NCBI RefSeq assembly: GCF_019021925.1
Contig: NZ_CP058990.1
Location: 550,001-614,000 of the forward strand
Length of the DNA stretch: 64,000 bases
DNA from: Cellulophaga sp. HaHaR_3_176
GTDB lineage: Bacteria; Bacteroidota; Bacteroidia; Flavobacteriales; Flavobacteriaceae
Reading direction: 5' to 3'
Shown: piece after piece, positions 47,561 through 56,296 of the stretch
How positions within the stretch are numbered: position 1 is the stretch's first letter
Layout: every line of letters begins with the position of its first letter
Notes under the pieces: generated by a model
The model's database searches: none
The model's input: only the letters and a program-made list of their open reading frames with translations
What the model was told of the DNA's origin: nothing
Translations under genes and position numbers: made by a program

Positions 47561-48460
47561 TTAATTGAAAGTAAAAAAAGATTCATTTTTATAAACTTCA
47601 CCAGGCCTTAAAGTGCTTGATGGAAAATTTTCTTGATTTGGAGCATCAGGAAAATTTTGAGTTTCAAAACAAATAGAACCTGTTTTAGGAGGTGTGTATA
47701 CTATTAAGGCAGGTTGATTTGTTTTTACCTTCATAGTAATACCAGATTTTTTAGACTTTACTATTGCCGAAATATCACTGCCTTTATCAATTGCAAAAGG
47801 AGTGTCTAACCTTGTTTCTCCAATATATTTTTCTTTAGTAAAATCGTATTTACTATTCTCTACATTTAAAAAGTTACCATTAGGAAGCAAGTTATCGTGT
47901 GTTTCTGTAATTTTAGAACAGTTAAGTTGTAACCTATAGTCATTAACCTCTTCAGCATCATCAAGTTTAAAATAAGAATGATTGGTAAGGTTTACGACAG
48001 TGGTTTTGTCGGTAGTAGCCTCGTGTGTAATTTTTAGAGAGTTTTCTAACAAGGTATAAGTTACCAATACTTTTAAAGTACCAGGGTAACCTTCTTCTAA
48101 GTCTCGACTTAAATAGCTAAGTTGAATAGAGGGTTGTTTACTATGATCAATTTTTTCTATTTTAAAATATTTTTGATTGAAGCCTTTTAAACCACCATGT
48201 AAATGAACAGATTTATCTTGGTGTAATTTATAGTTTTCATTATTTAATGAAAACTCACCATTAGTAATTCTGCCAGCATACCTGCCAATACAAGCACCTA
48301 AAAACATATCGTCTACTAAATAGTCTTCAGAGTTTTCATAACCGACAACAACATTTGTTGGGTTTCCATTTTTGTCTTTTATAATAAGCTTCTGAATTAT
48401 GGCACCAAAATCAAGTACCGTAAGCTCTATATTGTTGTTTTTAACTGTAATTTGATTCAA
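47561..48460 (-). CDS. galM: Aldose 1-epimerase (galactose mutarotase)
   Basis: A 299-residue beta-sandwich enzyme that interconverts alpha and beta anomers of galactose or glucose. Active-site features are IGRYAGRITNGEF (about 58-70), LHGG with His88, the proton donor His161 in NLTNHSYF, and the catalytic-base region ETQNFPDAPNQENFPS (about 270-285). It is shorter than the 340-380 residue secreted Bacteroidota forms and has no signal peptide, so it is cytosolic. No ATG is available; the frame opens with TTG at 48460. No other Leloir genes lie nearby. Confidence 0.88.
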   Translation of the reverse strand: MNQITVKNNNIELTVLDFGAIIQKLIIKDKNGNPTNVVVGYENSEDYLVDDMFLGACIGRYAGRITNGEFSLNNENYKLHQDKSVHLHGGLKGFNQKYFKIEKIDHSKQPSIQLSYLSRDLEEGYPGTLKVLVTYTLLENSLKITHEATTDKTTVVNLTNHSYFKLDDAEEVNDYRLQLNCSKITETHDNLLPNGNFLNVENSKYDFTKEKYIGETRLDTPFAIDKGSDISAIVKSKKSGITMKVKTNQPALIVYTPPKTGSICFETQNFPDAPNQENFPSSTLRPGEVYKNESFFTFN

Positions 48461-48553
48461 AAGAGACGTATTTAATATGTAAAACTAAACTTTTTAAGAA
48501 TACCTATTAATAAAATTTTAGCCTTTTGATTTACGAGTTTGAACATAGGTATT

Positions 48554-48591
48554 AAAACAAAAGCCCATCCATATAGACGGGCTTTTGTTTT
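48554..48591 (-). terminator. Terminator of msrA
   Basis: AAAACAAAAGCCC (48554-48566) pairs with GGGCTTTTGTTTT (48579-48591) around a 12-nt loop; it lies 14 nt after the msrA stop on the minus strand. Confidence 0.85.
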
Positions 48592-48604
48592 GTAAATAGT
48601 ACTT

Positions 48605-49273
48605 TTAATGCATCTCTTTTTTTATTAATTCAGGATATTTTTTTTGAAACCTTTTCAATCTTGGTACAGATACACCTTTTATATATGAATTGTTAGGGTT
48701 GTTTTTTTCATAATCTTGATGATAATCTTCAGCATCATAAAAAACAGAGAACTTAGTAACCTCTGTAGCTAATGGCTTAGAGTATACTTTTTCACTTGTA
48801 AGCTTAGCCATGTAATCTTCAATAATTTTTTTCTCTTCTTTATTTTTATAAAACGCAACAGAACGGTATTGTTTCCCCATATCAGGTCTTTGTCCATTAA
48901 CGGTGGTTGGATCGTGAGACCCAAAATAAACTTTTACTAATGTCTCAAAAGAAATCTCACTAGAGTCATAATATACTTTTACAGCTTCAGCATGTGTTGT
49001 TCTTCCGTATCCAACATCTTCATAAGTTGGGTTTTTTTCTGTACCTCCAGAATAGCCAGAAACTACTTCTTTTACACCTTTTACACTTTCAAAAATGGCT
49101 TCAACACACCAGAAACACCCACTAGCAAAATAAGCTGTTTCATATTTTGATAAATCTTGAGTGGTAGTATTTGTAGTTAAAACTATATTGCTTTTATTTT
49201 CTTTATTTTTAGAATTGCAACTAATAGTGAATAATATCACTAATAAAAGTGCTGATATTTTAAATATTTTCAT
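48605..49273 (-). CDS. msrA: Peptide-methionine (S)-S-oxide reductase MsrA, lipoprotein
   Basis: A 222-residue enzyme that reduces methionine-S-sulfoxide in proteins. The catalytic motif is GCFWC with Cys53, followed by the usual GYSGG, NPTYEDVGYGRTTHAEAV (sampled) and EDYHQDYEKNNP. Unlike cytosolic MsrA it has a signal peptide with lipobox TISC (Cys19) and a polar linker, so it should be anchored in the envelope and repair exported proteins. No fused MsrB domain is present. Cys56 could act as a second redox residue. Confidence 0.93.
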   Translation of the reverse strand: MKIFKISALLLVILFTISCNSKNKENKSNIVLTTNTTTQDLSKYETAYFASGCFWCVEAIFESVKGVKEVVSGYSGGTEKNPTYEDVGYGRTTHAEAVKVYYDSSEISFETLVKVYFGSHDPTTVNGQRPDMGKQYRSVAFYKNKEEKKIIEDYMAKLTSEKVYSKPLATEVTKFSVFYDAEDYHQDYEKNNPNNSYIKGVSVPRLKRFQKKYPELIKKEMH

Positions 49274-49382
49274 AACAATTTTTTTATGTTAGTTGTAAGC
49301 TTAGGTTAATACTTACGGTTGAAGAGTATTAAAGGATGTTAATTTTATTATAATTTAAATAACGGTAGTTTATCTTTAATAT

Positions 49383-50063
49383 ATGAATAAGCTTGAAAAA
49401 ATATTATTTTCTATTTCAGAAAAACCAATACATATATTGGATAGAAGTATCTCTATAGATAAATACACTTCTTTAGATTTATCTAAATCGAATTCAGATT
49501 TATTAAATATAAAAATTACAAATCCAGTTGTGTGCCAAGCGTATATTACAGAAACATTACAAGCTGCAAATGCTGAGGTTGCATTTGGTGGTTATTTAGA
49601 AAAAAGAAACCTTTATGCGGATAAGGGAAATTTTTCAGGGGAAAAGACTGCTTTAAGAAACATTCATTTAGGGATAGATTATTGGGCAAAAGAGGGTACA
49701 ATAGTTATTACTCCTTTAAGGGGAAAAGTGCATAGTTTTAAAAACAATACAACATCAGGAGACTATGGACCGACAATTATATTAAAACACCAAATAAGTG
49801 ACATATACTTTTATACTTTATATGGGCATTTGTCTGTAGAGTCTTTAAGTGACTTATATATAGGTAAAGAATTTGAAGAAGGTTCTGTATTAGGTTATTT
49901 GGGGGCTACAGCAATAAATGTGAACTATGCTCCTCATTTACATTTTCAGATTATTAATGACATGCAAGGCTGTTTAGGAGATTACCCTGGGGTATGTGCC
50001 TTATCAAATTTAGATTATTATACCTTAAACTGTCCTAATCCTAATCTTTTATTAAAACTGTAA
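49383..50063 (+). CDS. M23-fold peptidase-like protein without signal peptide
   Basis: A 226-residue protein with an M23/LytM domain at about 85-190. Zinc ligands are in place: H95 and D99 in HLGIDYW, and H187 in PHLHFQII; GHL with H149 is also conserved. There is no signal peptide or membrane segment, so it is predicted cytosolic, which is odd for a wall hydrolase. A similar M23 domain occurs in Bacteroidota fused to phosphotransferase and class III aminotransferase domains, so a non-wall role is possible. A -7-like TATCTTTA (49371-49378) lies 4 nt before the ATG. Confidence 0.82.
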   Translation: MNKLEKILFSISEKPIHILDRSISIDKYTSLDLSKSNSDLLNIKITNPVVCQAYITETLQAANAEVAFGGYLEKRNLYADKGNFSGEKTALRNIHLGIDYWAKEGTIVITPLRGKVHSFKNNTTSGDYGPTIILKHQISDIYFYTLYGHLSVESLSDLYIGKEFEEGSVLGYLGATAINVNYAPHLHFQIINDMQGCLGDYPGVCALSNLDYYTLNCPNPNLLLKL

Positions 50064-50092
50064 ACTACGTTTCAACGACTAAATACCAAATA

Positions 50093-50176
50093 TTTCGGTA
50101 ACCGAAAAACATCCTATTTTCTTATAACGGGTATTAAATACATTTAATCTGAAAATTGTTCCGATACCGAAAAATA
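50093..50176 (+). promoter_or_regulatory. Upstream control region of small secreted protein 1
   Basis: TTTCGGT-A-ACCGAAA (50093-50107) is a perfect inverted repeat. Exactly 40 nt on, a 30-nt block (50147-50176, beginning ATCTGAAAATTGTTC) matches 25 of 30 positions of the block before paralogue 2. The block lies about 45 nt before the -7 box. Binding by a regulator is inferred. Confidence 0.5.
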
Positions 50177-50221
50177 TGGGTTTTTGGGCGAGTTTTACCT
50201 GAGCAAGCTTCATCTTGAAAT

Positions 50222-50229
50222 TACCTTTG
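50222..50229 (+). promoter_or_regulatory. -7 box (TACCTTTG) of small secreted protein 1
   Basis: Exact TAnnTTTG match 19 nt before the ATG at 50249. No TTG at -33, consistent with activation from the upstream elements. Confidence 0.6.
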
Positions 50230-50248
50230 TAAAAGAAAATTACAAGTC

Positions 50249-50491
50249 ATGAAAGCAATCGCAACAATAGTATTTATAATCTTTATCAGTTTTTCAGCTC
50301 AAGCTCAAGAAAATAACTTAGAAGCTAAAGTAGTGGCACAAACTGAAACAGTAGCATTGGCTAATGAAGTAATTACAACAACTTTAAATAGTAATGACAC
50401 TAAAGTTGCTCGTTTATATATGGATAGAAATTATAAAGTAAAAAAGGAATTATCTTTTAAAACAAAAAAGAACAAAAGTAAATTAGCTTAA
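50249..50491 (+). CDS. Small secreted paralogue 1 (80 aa)
   Basis: Exactly 80 residues. A signal peptide (MKAIATIVFIIFISFSAQA) is followed by a polar mature part of about 60 residues with a strongly basic end (KKELSFKTKKNKSKLA). It is about 60 percent identical, without gaps, to the next protein and more distantly related to the third. Shared features are AQAQ at the cleavage site, QTE (31-33), LN (46-47), Y57, and L68, F70, TK (72-73) and SKL (77-79) at the end. I do not recognise the family. The mature part could form a few beta strands, since no long helix is evident. It has its own promoter. Confidence 0.75.
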   Translation: MKAIATIVFIIFISFSAQAQENNLEAKVVAQTETVALANEVITTTLNSNDTKVARLYMDRNYKVKKELSFKTKKNKSKLA

Positions 50492-50510
50492 TTATTTAAA
50501 GTACATTATT

Positions 50511-50541
<31 letters not shown>

Positions 50542-50600
50542 TTTCTTCTTCTTCACAACACAACAAACTTATACTTGAAAAACTCTATTGCTATTAATTA

Positions 50601-50712
50601 GTGATAAATCACGATTAAACACCAATAATTTCGTTTAGCGAAATAACTATTCATTTCAGTTAACGGCTAAAAAGCACCTTTTATCTGAGTTTTGTTCAGA
50701 TAGCGAAAAATA
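50601..50712 (+). promoter_or_regulatory. Upstream control region of small secreted protein 2
   Basis: GTGAT-AA-ATCAC (50601-50612) is one inverted repeat. TTTCG-TTTAG-CGAAA (50629-50643) matches the outer bases of the repeat before paralogue 1. Again 40 nt on comes the 30-nt block (50683-50712, beginning ATCTGAGTTTTGTTC), about 45 nt before the -7 box. The intervening 39 nt are also recognisably alike (shared TAACGG and downstream bases). Confidence 0.5.
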
Positions 50713-50756
50713 ATGATTTTTAGCGATTATTAAACTCACACATTTCATGTAGGAAT

Positions 50757-50764
50757 TATCTTTG
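50757..50764 (+). promoter_or_regulatory. -7 box (TATCTTTG) of small secreted protein 2
   Basis: Exact TAnnTTTG match 19 nt before the ATG at 50784, the same spacing as in paralogue 1. Confidence 0.6.
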
Positions 50765-50783
50765 ACACAGATAACAACAAGCC

Positions 50784-51026
50784 ATGAAAGCAGTTTTAAC
50801 AATTTTATTTATTCTTTTTATCGGGTTATTTGCTCAAGCACAAAACAATGGTGTTGAACCAAGAGTAACTGCCCAAACAGAAAGTGTTGTATTGGCTAAC
50901 GAAACTGTAATTTCAGAACTGAATAATAACGAGACTAAAATTGTTCGTTTGTATTTAGATAAAAATCACAAAGTAAAAAAAGAATTATCTTTTAGAACTA
51001 AAGCATTCAGATCTAAATTGGCATAA
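50784..51026 (+). CDS. Small secreted paralogue 2 (80 aa)
   Basis: Exactly 80 residues, with the signal peptide MKAVLTILFILFIGLFAQA and the same layout as paralogue 1; 49 of 80 positions are identical by eye. The most conserved part is the C-terminal KVKKELSF (63-70), then TK and SKLA at the end. Conservation of the mature part as well as the signal peptide argues for a selected product rather than chance. Function unknown. Its upstream region is a copy of that of paralogue 1, so the two should respond to the same signal. Confidence 0.75.
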   Translation: MKAVLTILFILFIGLFAQAQNNGVEPRVTAQTESVVLANETVISELNNNETKIVRLYLDKNHKVKKELSFRTKAFRSKLA

Positions 51027-51126
51027 TTAACAACCAAACTAATTTCATTAAAGTTGTTTATTGTTTACTCGTCGATAGCTTATTGCAGCCTACCGATATT
51101 CTTAAAAAATAGTTTTATGTTGTAAT

Positions 51127-51134
51127 TATCTTTG
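51127..51134 (+). promoter_or_regulatory. -7 box (TATCTTTG) of small secreted protein 3
   Basis: Exact match 16 nt before the ATG at 51151. The inverted repeat and 30-nt block of the other two copies are not seen here. Confidence 0.55.
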
Positions 51135-51150
51135 ATAAAAAATAAGTTAC

Positions 51151-51393
51151 ATGAAATCAATTAAAACAATATTCTTTATCCTATTTATAGCTTCATTTGC
51201 TCAAGCACAAGAAAAAAATACTGAAGTAAAAATAACTATTCAAACAGAAGTAGTAGTTTTAAATAAAGAAGTTGTAACTTCTACTTTAAATACAGGAGAA
51301 GATAAAATAGCTCGTATTTATTTATATAAAAAGAAAAAGTTAATTAAAGATTTGCTTTTTATAACTAAAGAAGCAAAATCTAAATTAGTATAA
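51151..51393 (+). CDS. Small secreted paralogue 3 (80 aa)
   Basis: Exactly 80 residues and the most diverged copy. The signal peptide MKSIKTIFFILFIASFAQA and AQAQ site are kept, as are QTE (31-33), LNT (46-48), DKIARIYL (51-58) and the tail TK-x3-SKL. It lacks the conserved KVKKELSF core, having KLIKDLLF instead. It has its own -7 box but not the duplicated control region, so it may be differently expressed or read through from paralogue 2 (124 nt away). A 39-codon frame starts 2 nt after its stop. Confidence 0.72.
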   Translation: MKSIKTIFFILFIASFAQAQEKNTEVKITIQTEVVVLNKEVVTSTLNTGEDKIARIYLYKKKKLIKDLLFITKEAKSKLV

Positions 51394-51395
51394 CT

Positions 51396-51515
51396 ATGAT
51401 CCAGATTTCAATTGTAATTTTAATAGTCGCTATAGTAATATTGATTGTTAGTAATAATAACGATAACGATAAAAAAAGATTAATACCTATTAAGGTGAGA
51501 GTTAATAAAAAATAA
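51396..51515 (+). CDS. 39-residue single-helix membrane peptide
   Basis: The frame opens with an ATG 2 nt after the stop of paralogue 3. It codes for MIQISIVILIVAIVILIVSN, then the polar NNDNDKKRLIPIKVRVNKK. That is one membrane helix and a short basic tail. Its stop ends at 51515 and the convergent kinase gene's stop begins at 51516. Support is the tight coupling, the clear helix-plus-basic-tail design and exact tiling with the neighbour. It could be an accessory of the secreted protein or chance; it is below usual gene-calling size. Confidence 0.45.
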   Translation: MIQISIVILIVAIVILIVSNNNDNDKKRLIPIKVRVNKK

Positions 51516-52715
51516 TTACGCTATTGGTTGAAAATTTTGTCCAATTTCTTTAAATGTAATTACGTAATTGGTTCCTTTTTTAGTGCAATCTTTTAGTATC
51601 GATCCTTTTAGTTGTCTTGTTAGGTTGTAAATTAATTTTAAACCTAAAGATGTTGTGGTTTTAGGAGTAATAGTTTCAGGATATCCCTCTCCATTGTCTC
51701 CTATATTCAAAATATAATCTTCTTCTTGCTTTTTTAAAGCAATATTTATTTCGCCCTCACTATTATCTTTTATTCCATATTTTAAAGAGTTTGTAATAGC
51801 TTCATTTATCAAAAGCCCTAGTGGTATAGCGGTGTCAATACCTAAGTTAATGTCTATTATATCAATAGCAACTTTAATCTTATTATCAGCTCCTTTTATT
51901 GATCTAACCAAGTATTCACTTAATTCTTCAACATACGATTTGTATTCTATCTTAGATAAATCTTCTCTCATATAGAGCATTTCATGAACCATAGCCATAG
52001 AGTTAACTCTATTTTGGCTACTTTTTATTAAAGTTTTCATCGCAGGATCCTTCATGTTTCTGGCCTGTAGGCTCAATAAACTTGAAACTGTTTGAAGATT
52101 ATTTTTAACTCTATGGTGAACTTCTTTAATTAAGGTTTCTTTTTCTTTTACTTTCTTTTCAACTTCTTTTTTAGACCGGTACAAATTGTAATGAGTAGTT
52201 ACTAAAATTTTTCCAAAAACACCGCCTAACAAGTAAACTGAAAATAGGATACTAATGAAGTTGAAAATGTTTTTAGTCTTTTCTGGTACTTCATTTCTTA
52301 TAAACGAAATATCAACCAAGCTTTCTAAGTAAATTAAAGTAACAATTATAAAAACTAAGTAAAGATAGAATGATCCATATTTTTTAGTAGCAATATACCC
52401 AGCCAAAACAACTAGGGTAAGTACAAAAATGAAAGAACTGTTAATTCCTCCACTAAACATCGTTACGATTATGGAGCAAATTAAGGTCAGAGCTGAATTA
52501 ATATTAAATGCGGGAGCTAATTTCTTATGAAAGTTAAACAGCATGGTGTTTATAATGGTGAAGAAGCTATATGAAACTAATGTAATAGGAATTACATTAT
52601 ATATTTCTAAAAAATAAAAACACACTAAACCGAAGAGTAATGATAGTATGGATGAAATATAATTTACTTTTAAAAATAAATTAGTTTTGGTTTTGAGGCG
52701 TTGTGGGTAGGCCAT
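51516..52715 (-). CDS. Orphan sensor histidine kinase (HisKA_2/HWE-related)
   Basis: A 399-residue kinase. Six membrane helices fill about 18-180 with little periplasmic sequence, so the signal is probably sensed in or at the membrane. A short coiled coil (KKEVEKKVKEKETL) leads to the phospho-acceptor EVHHRVKNNLQTVSSLL (His200/His201), a HisKA_2 motif. The ATPase domain shows the N box LLINEAITNSLKYG (about 292-305), the G1 box GDNGEGYPE (about 345-353) and G2 region TTSLGLKLI. No response regulator is adjacent. It is convergent with the three small secreted protein genes; a link is speculative. Confidence 0.9.
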   Translation of the reverse strand: MAYPQRLKTKTNLFLKVNYISSILSLLFGLVCFYFLEIYNVIPITLVSYSFFTIINTMLFNFHKKLAPAFNINSALTLICSIIVTMFSGGINSSFIFVLTLVVLAGYIATKKYGSFYLYLVFIIVTLIYLESLVDISFIRNEVPEKTKNIFNFISILFSVYLLGGVFGKILVTTHYNLYRSKKEVEKKVKEKETLIKEVHHRVKNNLQTVSSLLSLQARNMKDPAMKTLIKSSQNRVNSMAMVHEMLYMREDLSKIEYKSYVEELSEYLVRSIKGADNKIKVAIDIIDINLGIDTAIPLGLLINEAITNSLKYGIKDNSEGEINIALKKQEEDYILNIGDNGEGYPETITPKTTTSLGLKLIYNLTRQLKGSILKDCTKKGTNYVITFKEIGQNFQPIA

Positions 52716-52846
52716 TTGGTTGAGTTGATAATTTATTGGTTGCTTTTGGTTTTAAGCTTAAAAAATTTAAGTTAAGAAATTTTCTATTTAAAAGCGAAAA
52801 AATAATATCTAACTATTAATCTTAAGGTGTTTTTTCTTATAAAAAC

Positions 52847-52877
52847 AAAAACGACAGCTTTTTGCTGTCGTTTTTAA
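52847..52877 (-). terminator. Terminator of secA
   Basis: AAAAACGACAGC (52847-52858) pairs perfectly with GCTGTCGTTTTT (52864-52875), loop TTTTT; it lies 21 nt after the secA stop. Confidence 0.9.
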
Positions 52878-52897
52878 ATATTGATTTAAACTAAAAA

Positions 52898-55800
52898 TTA
52901 GTTACCAGTAATAACCCATTCACCTTTAGATATAAGTAATTCTGCTTGTTTAAATTTCATTGTTTTACTTTCTCCTGACATTACATTTTTAATTGTAACA
53001 CGGTCATTACGACCAATTTTAGGAGCTTCTCTTGTAATGGTTTCTGTAATTGGCTGTTTTCCACCTTGATTTTGACCAACAGCTCTATTTTGAGCCGCAA
53101 GTTCATCACTATTTAAAACCTCCTCTTTACTAACATTTAAATCTTCTTTAGGACGATTGATGTTACGAGCTTCTTGAATATTAGTGTTTTCTCCATTAGG
53201 TATATCACCTTTGTATAAGAACGCAACAACTTCTTTATTAACTTTATCAATCATTCCTTTAAAAAGCTCAAATGCTTCAAACTTGTAGATTAATAAAGGA
53301 TCTTTTTGCTCATGCACTGCTAATTGTACAGATTGCTTCAATTCATCCATTTTTCTTAAATGAACTTTCCAAGCTTCATCTACAATTGCTAATGTTATGT
53401 TTTTTTCAAAATCAGTAACTAATTGTTTACCATCGCTTTCGTAAGCATCTTTTAAGTTTGTAACAATATTATAGGTTTTTATTCCATCAGAAAAAGGAAC
53501 TACAATACGTTCGAACTTATTTGATTCTTCTTCAAATACATTTTTAATAACTCTGTAGGCGTTGGTGGCACTACGCTCCATTTTTTCTTGGTAGTACTCG
53601 TATGCTTTTTTATAGAGTATAGCTGCAATATCTTGAGCAGTTTTTTTAGAAAACTCTTCTTCAGAAATTGGAGATGTTATTGAAAAATACTTGATTAATT
53701 CAAATTCAAAGTTTTTATAATCGCTTGCTGCTTTATTTGTATCTGCAATAACTTCACAGGTATCATAAATCATATTAGCGATGTCAACTTTTAAGCGTTC
53801 CCCTTGTAATGCATGACGACGACGTTTGTAAACAACTTCTCGTTGTGCATTCATTACATCATCATACTCTAATAAACGTTTACGAACTCCAAAGTTATTT
53901 TCTTCTACTTTTTTCTGAGCACGCTCAATAGATTTGGTCATCATCGAATGCTGAATAACTTCACCATCTTCTAAGCCCATTCTATCCATCATTTTAGCAA
54001 CTCTATCAGATCCAAATAAACGCATTAGGTTATCTTCTAAAGAAACATAAAATTGTGAGCTTCCAGGATCTCCTTGACGACCAGAACGACCTCTTAATTG
54101 TCTATCGACACGACGAGAATCATGACGTTCTGTACCAACAATAGCTAAACCTCCAGCTTTTTTAACGGCTTCAGAAAGTTTAATATCGGTACCACGACCG
54201 GCCATGTTAGTTGCTATGGTTACAATACCAGCCTTACCAGCTTCTTCAACAATGTCAGCTTCCTTTTTATGCATTTTAGCATTCAATACATTATGCGGTA
54301 CCTTACGAATACTAAGCATACGAGATAAAAGTTCAGAAATTTCAACCGATGTTGTACCTATAAGAACAGGTCTTCCTGCGGCAGAAAGTTTAGTAACTTC
54401 TTCAATAATAGCATTATATTTCTCTCTTTTTGTTTTGTAAATTAAATCATTTCTGTCATCACGCGCGATTGGTCTGTTTGTAGGAATTTCCATTACATCT
54501 AACTTGTAGATTTCCCAAAATTCTCCAGCTTCAGTAATTGCAGTACCTGTCATACCAGAAAGCTTGTTGTACATTCTAAAGTAGTTCTGTAAAGTAACTG
54601 TAGCAAATGTTTGCGTTGCAGCTTCTATTTTTACACTTTCTTTAGCTTCAATAGCTTGGTGAAGACCATCTGAATAACGACGGCCGTCCATAATACGACC
54701 AGTTTGCTCATCAACAATCATTACTTTATTATCCATTACCACATATTCTACATCTTTTTCAAATAATGTATATGCTTTTAATAATTGATTTAAAGTATGA
54801 ATTCTTTCACTCTTTATTCCAAAGTCTTTAAAAAGTACTTCTTTAAGTTCAGCTTCTTTTTCTATTTCTAGGTTTTGATTTTCTATTTTAGAAATTTCCA
54901 TCCCAATATCTGGCATTACAAAAAACTCTTTGTCTTGCTCTCCAGAAATATGTTCAACACCTTTTTCAGTAAGTTCTATCTGATTATTTTTCTCATCGAT
55001 TACAAACCATAATGCTTCATCAATTTGATGCATTTCGCGGTTGTTGTCTTGCATGTAAAAATTCTCAGTTTTTTGAAGTAGTTGTTTAACACCTTCTTCA
55101 CTCAAAAATTTAATTAATGCTTTATTTTTAGGTAAACCTCTATGTACTCTTAAAAGTTGAAAACCACCCTCTTTAGTATCGCCAGAAGTAATTAGTTTTT
55201 TTGCTTCAGCTAAAACACCTGTTAAATATTGTCTTTGTAGTTGTACAATATCATTAACTTTTGGTTTTAACTCATCAAATTCGTGAATATCTCCTTTAGG
55301 TACAGGGCCTGATATGATTAATGGTGTACGCGCATCATCGACTAATACAGAATCGACTTCATCAACAATAGCATAGTTGTGTGGTCTTTGTACCAAATCA
55401 CTTGGCGTATGGGCCATATTATCTCTTAAATAATCGAAACCAAATTCGTTATTTGTACCATAAGTAATATCAGCATTGTAAGCAGCACGTCTACCATCTG
55501 AGTTAGGCTGGTGAAGATCAATACAATCAATAGTTAAACCATGAAATTGAAAAATTGGAGCCATCCAGGCACTATCACGCTTTGCTAGGTAATCATTTAC
55601 AGTAACTAAATGCGTTCCGTTACCTGTTAATGCATTTAAATATAATGGTAGGGTTGCAACTAAGGTTTTACCTTCACCAGTATGCATTTCTGCAATTTTA
55701 CCTTGGTGTAATGCAATACCTCCAATTAATTGAACATCATAATGTACCATGTCCCAAGTAACTTCCTTTCCAGCAGCATCCCATGAGTTTTTCCAAATAG

Positions 55801-56260
55801 CTTTGTCACCTTCTAAAGTAACATAGTCTTTACTACCAGATAATTCTCTATCAAATTCAGTAGCAGTTACAGTAAGTGTTGTATTGTTTGTAAAACGTTT
55901 TGCTGTTTCTTTCACTACAGCAAAAGCTTCAGGAAGAATCTCATTTAATGTTTTTTCAGAAATTTGATAAGCTTCTTCTTTTAGCTTATCTATTTCTTCG
56001 TAGATATCTTCATTCTTATCAATATCTTTCGATGCTTTTACTTCTTCTTGTAAAGCTTCAATTTTATCATTAATTTCTTTACAACTTTCTTTAATCTTAT
56101 TTTGAAAGAAGAATGTTTTATTTCGAATTTCATCTATCGATAAACCTTCTAGTTCTTTTTCGAAAGAATGAATTTGTTTTATAATTGGTTGTAGTGCACC
56201 TACATCTTTTTTAGCTTTATCGCCTACAAAAACTTTTAAGACAGAATTTAAAAAACTCAT
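52898..56260 (-). CDS. secA: Preprotein translocase ATPase SecA
   Basis: At 1120 residues this is far longer than E. coli SecA (901), as is usual in Bacteroidota. The motor has Walker A GEGKT in MHTGEGKTLVATLP (about 187-200), the DEVDSVLVDDARTPLI box (about 297-312), IGTTSVEISE and GRGTDIKL (around 670), and RQLRGRSGRQGDPGS (about 713-727). Extra length lies in an insert around 330-480 rich in charged residues and in the C-terminal region. There is no C-terminal Cys-rich zinc motif; instead the end reads IGRNDRVTIKNVMSG, the Bacteroidota-type tail. It pushes exported proteins through SecYEG. A hairpin lies in its leader. Confidence 0.96.
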   Translation of the reverse strand: MSFLNSVLKVFVGDKAKKDVGALQPIIKQIHSFEKELEGLSIDEIRNKTFFFQNKIKESCKEINDKIEALQEEVKASKDIDKNEDIYEEIDKLKEEAYQISEKTLNEILPEAFAVVKETAKRFTNNTTLTVTATEFDRELSGSKDYVTLEGDKAIWKNSWDAAGKEVTWDMVHYDVQLIGGIALHQGKIAEMHTGEGKTLVATLPLYLNALTGNGTHLVTVNDYLAKRDSAWMAPIFQFHGLTIDCIDLHQPNSDGRRAAYNADITYGTNNEFGFDYLRDNMAHTPSDLVQRPHNYAIVDEVDSVLVDDARTPLIISGPVPKGDIHEFDELKPKVNDIVQLQRQYLTGVLAEAKKLITSGDTKEGGFQLLRVHRGLPKNKALIKFLSEEGVKQLLQKTENFYMQDNNREMHQIDEALWFVIDEKNNQIELTEKGVEHISGEQDKEFFVMPDIGMEISKIENQNLEIEKEAELKEVLFKDFGIKSERIHTLNQLLKAYTLFEKDVEYVVMDNKVMIVDEQTGRIMDGRRYSDGLHQAIEAKESVKIEAATQTFATVTLQNYFRMYNKLSGMTGTAITEAGEFWEIYKLDVMEIPTNRPIARDDRNDLIYKTKREKYNAIIEEVTKLSAAGRPVLIGTTSVEISELLSRMLSIRKVPHNVLNAKMHKKEADIVEEAGKAGIVTIATNMAGRGTDIKLSEAVKKAGGLAIVGTERHDSRRVDRQLRGRSGRQGDPGSSQFYVSLEDNLMRLFGSDRVAKMMDRMGLEDGEVIQHSMMTKSIERAQKKVEENNFGVRKRLLEYDDVMNAQREVVYKRRRHALQGERLKVDIANMIYDTCEVIADTNKAASDYKNFEFELIKYFSITSPISEEEFSKKTAQDIAAILYKKAYEYYQEKMERSATNAYRVIKNVFEEESNKFERIVVPFSDGIKTYNIVTNLKDAYESDGKQLVTDFEKNITLAIVDEAWKVHLRKMDELKQSVQLAVHEQKDPLLIYKFEAFELFKGMIDKVNKEVVAFLYKGDIPNGENTNIQEARNINRPKEDLNVSKEEVLNSDELAAQNRAVGQNQGGKQPITETITREAPKIGRNDRVTIKNVMSGESKTMKFKQAELLISKGEWVITGN

Positions 56261-56296
56261 ATTGGTAATTTATTTATTTTGAATTATGCCATAACC

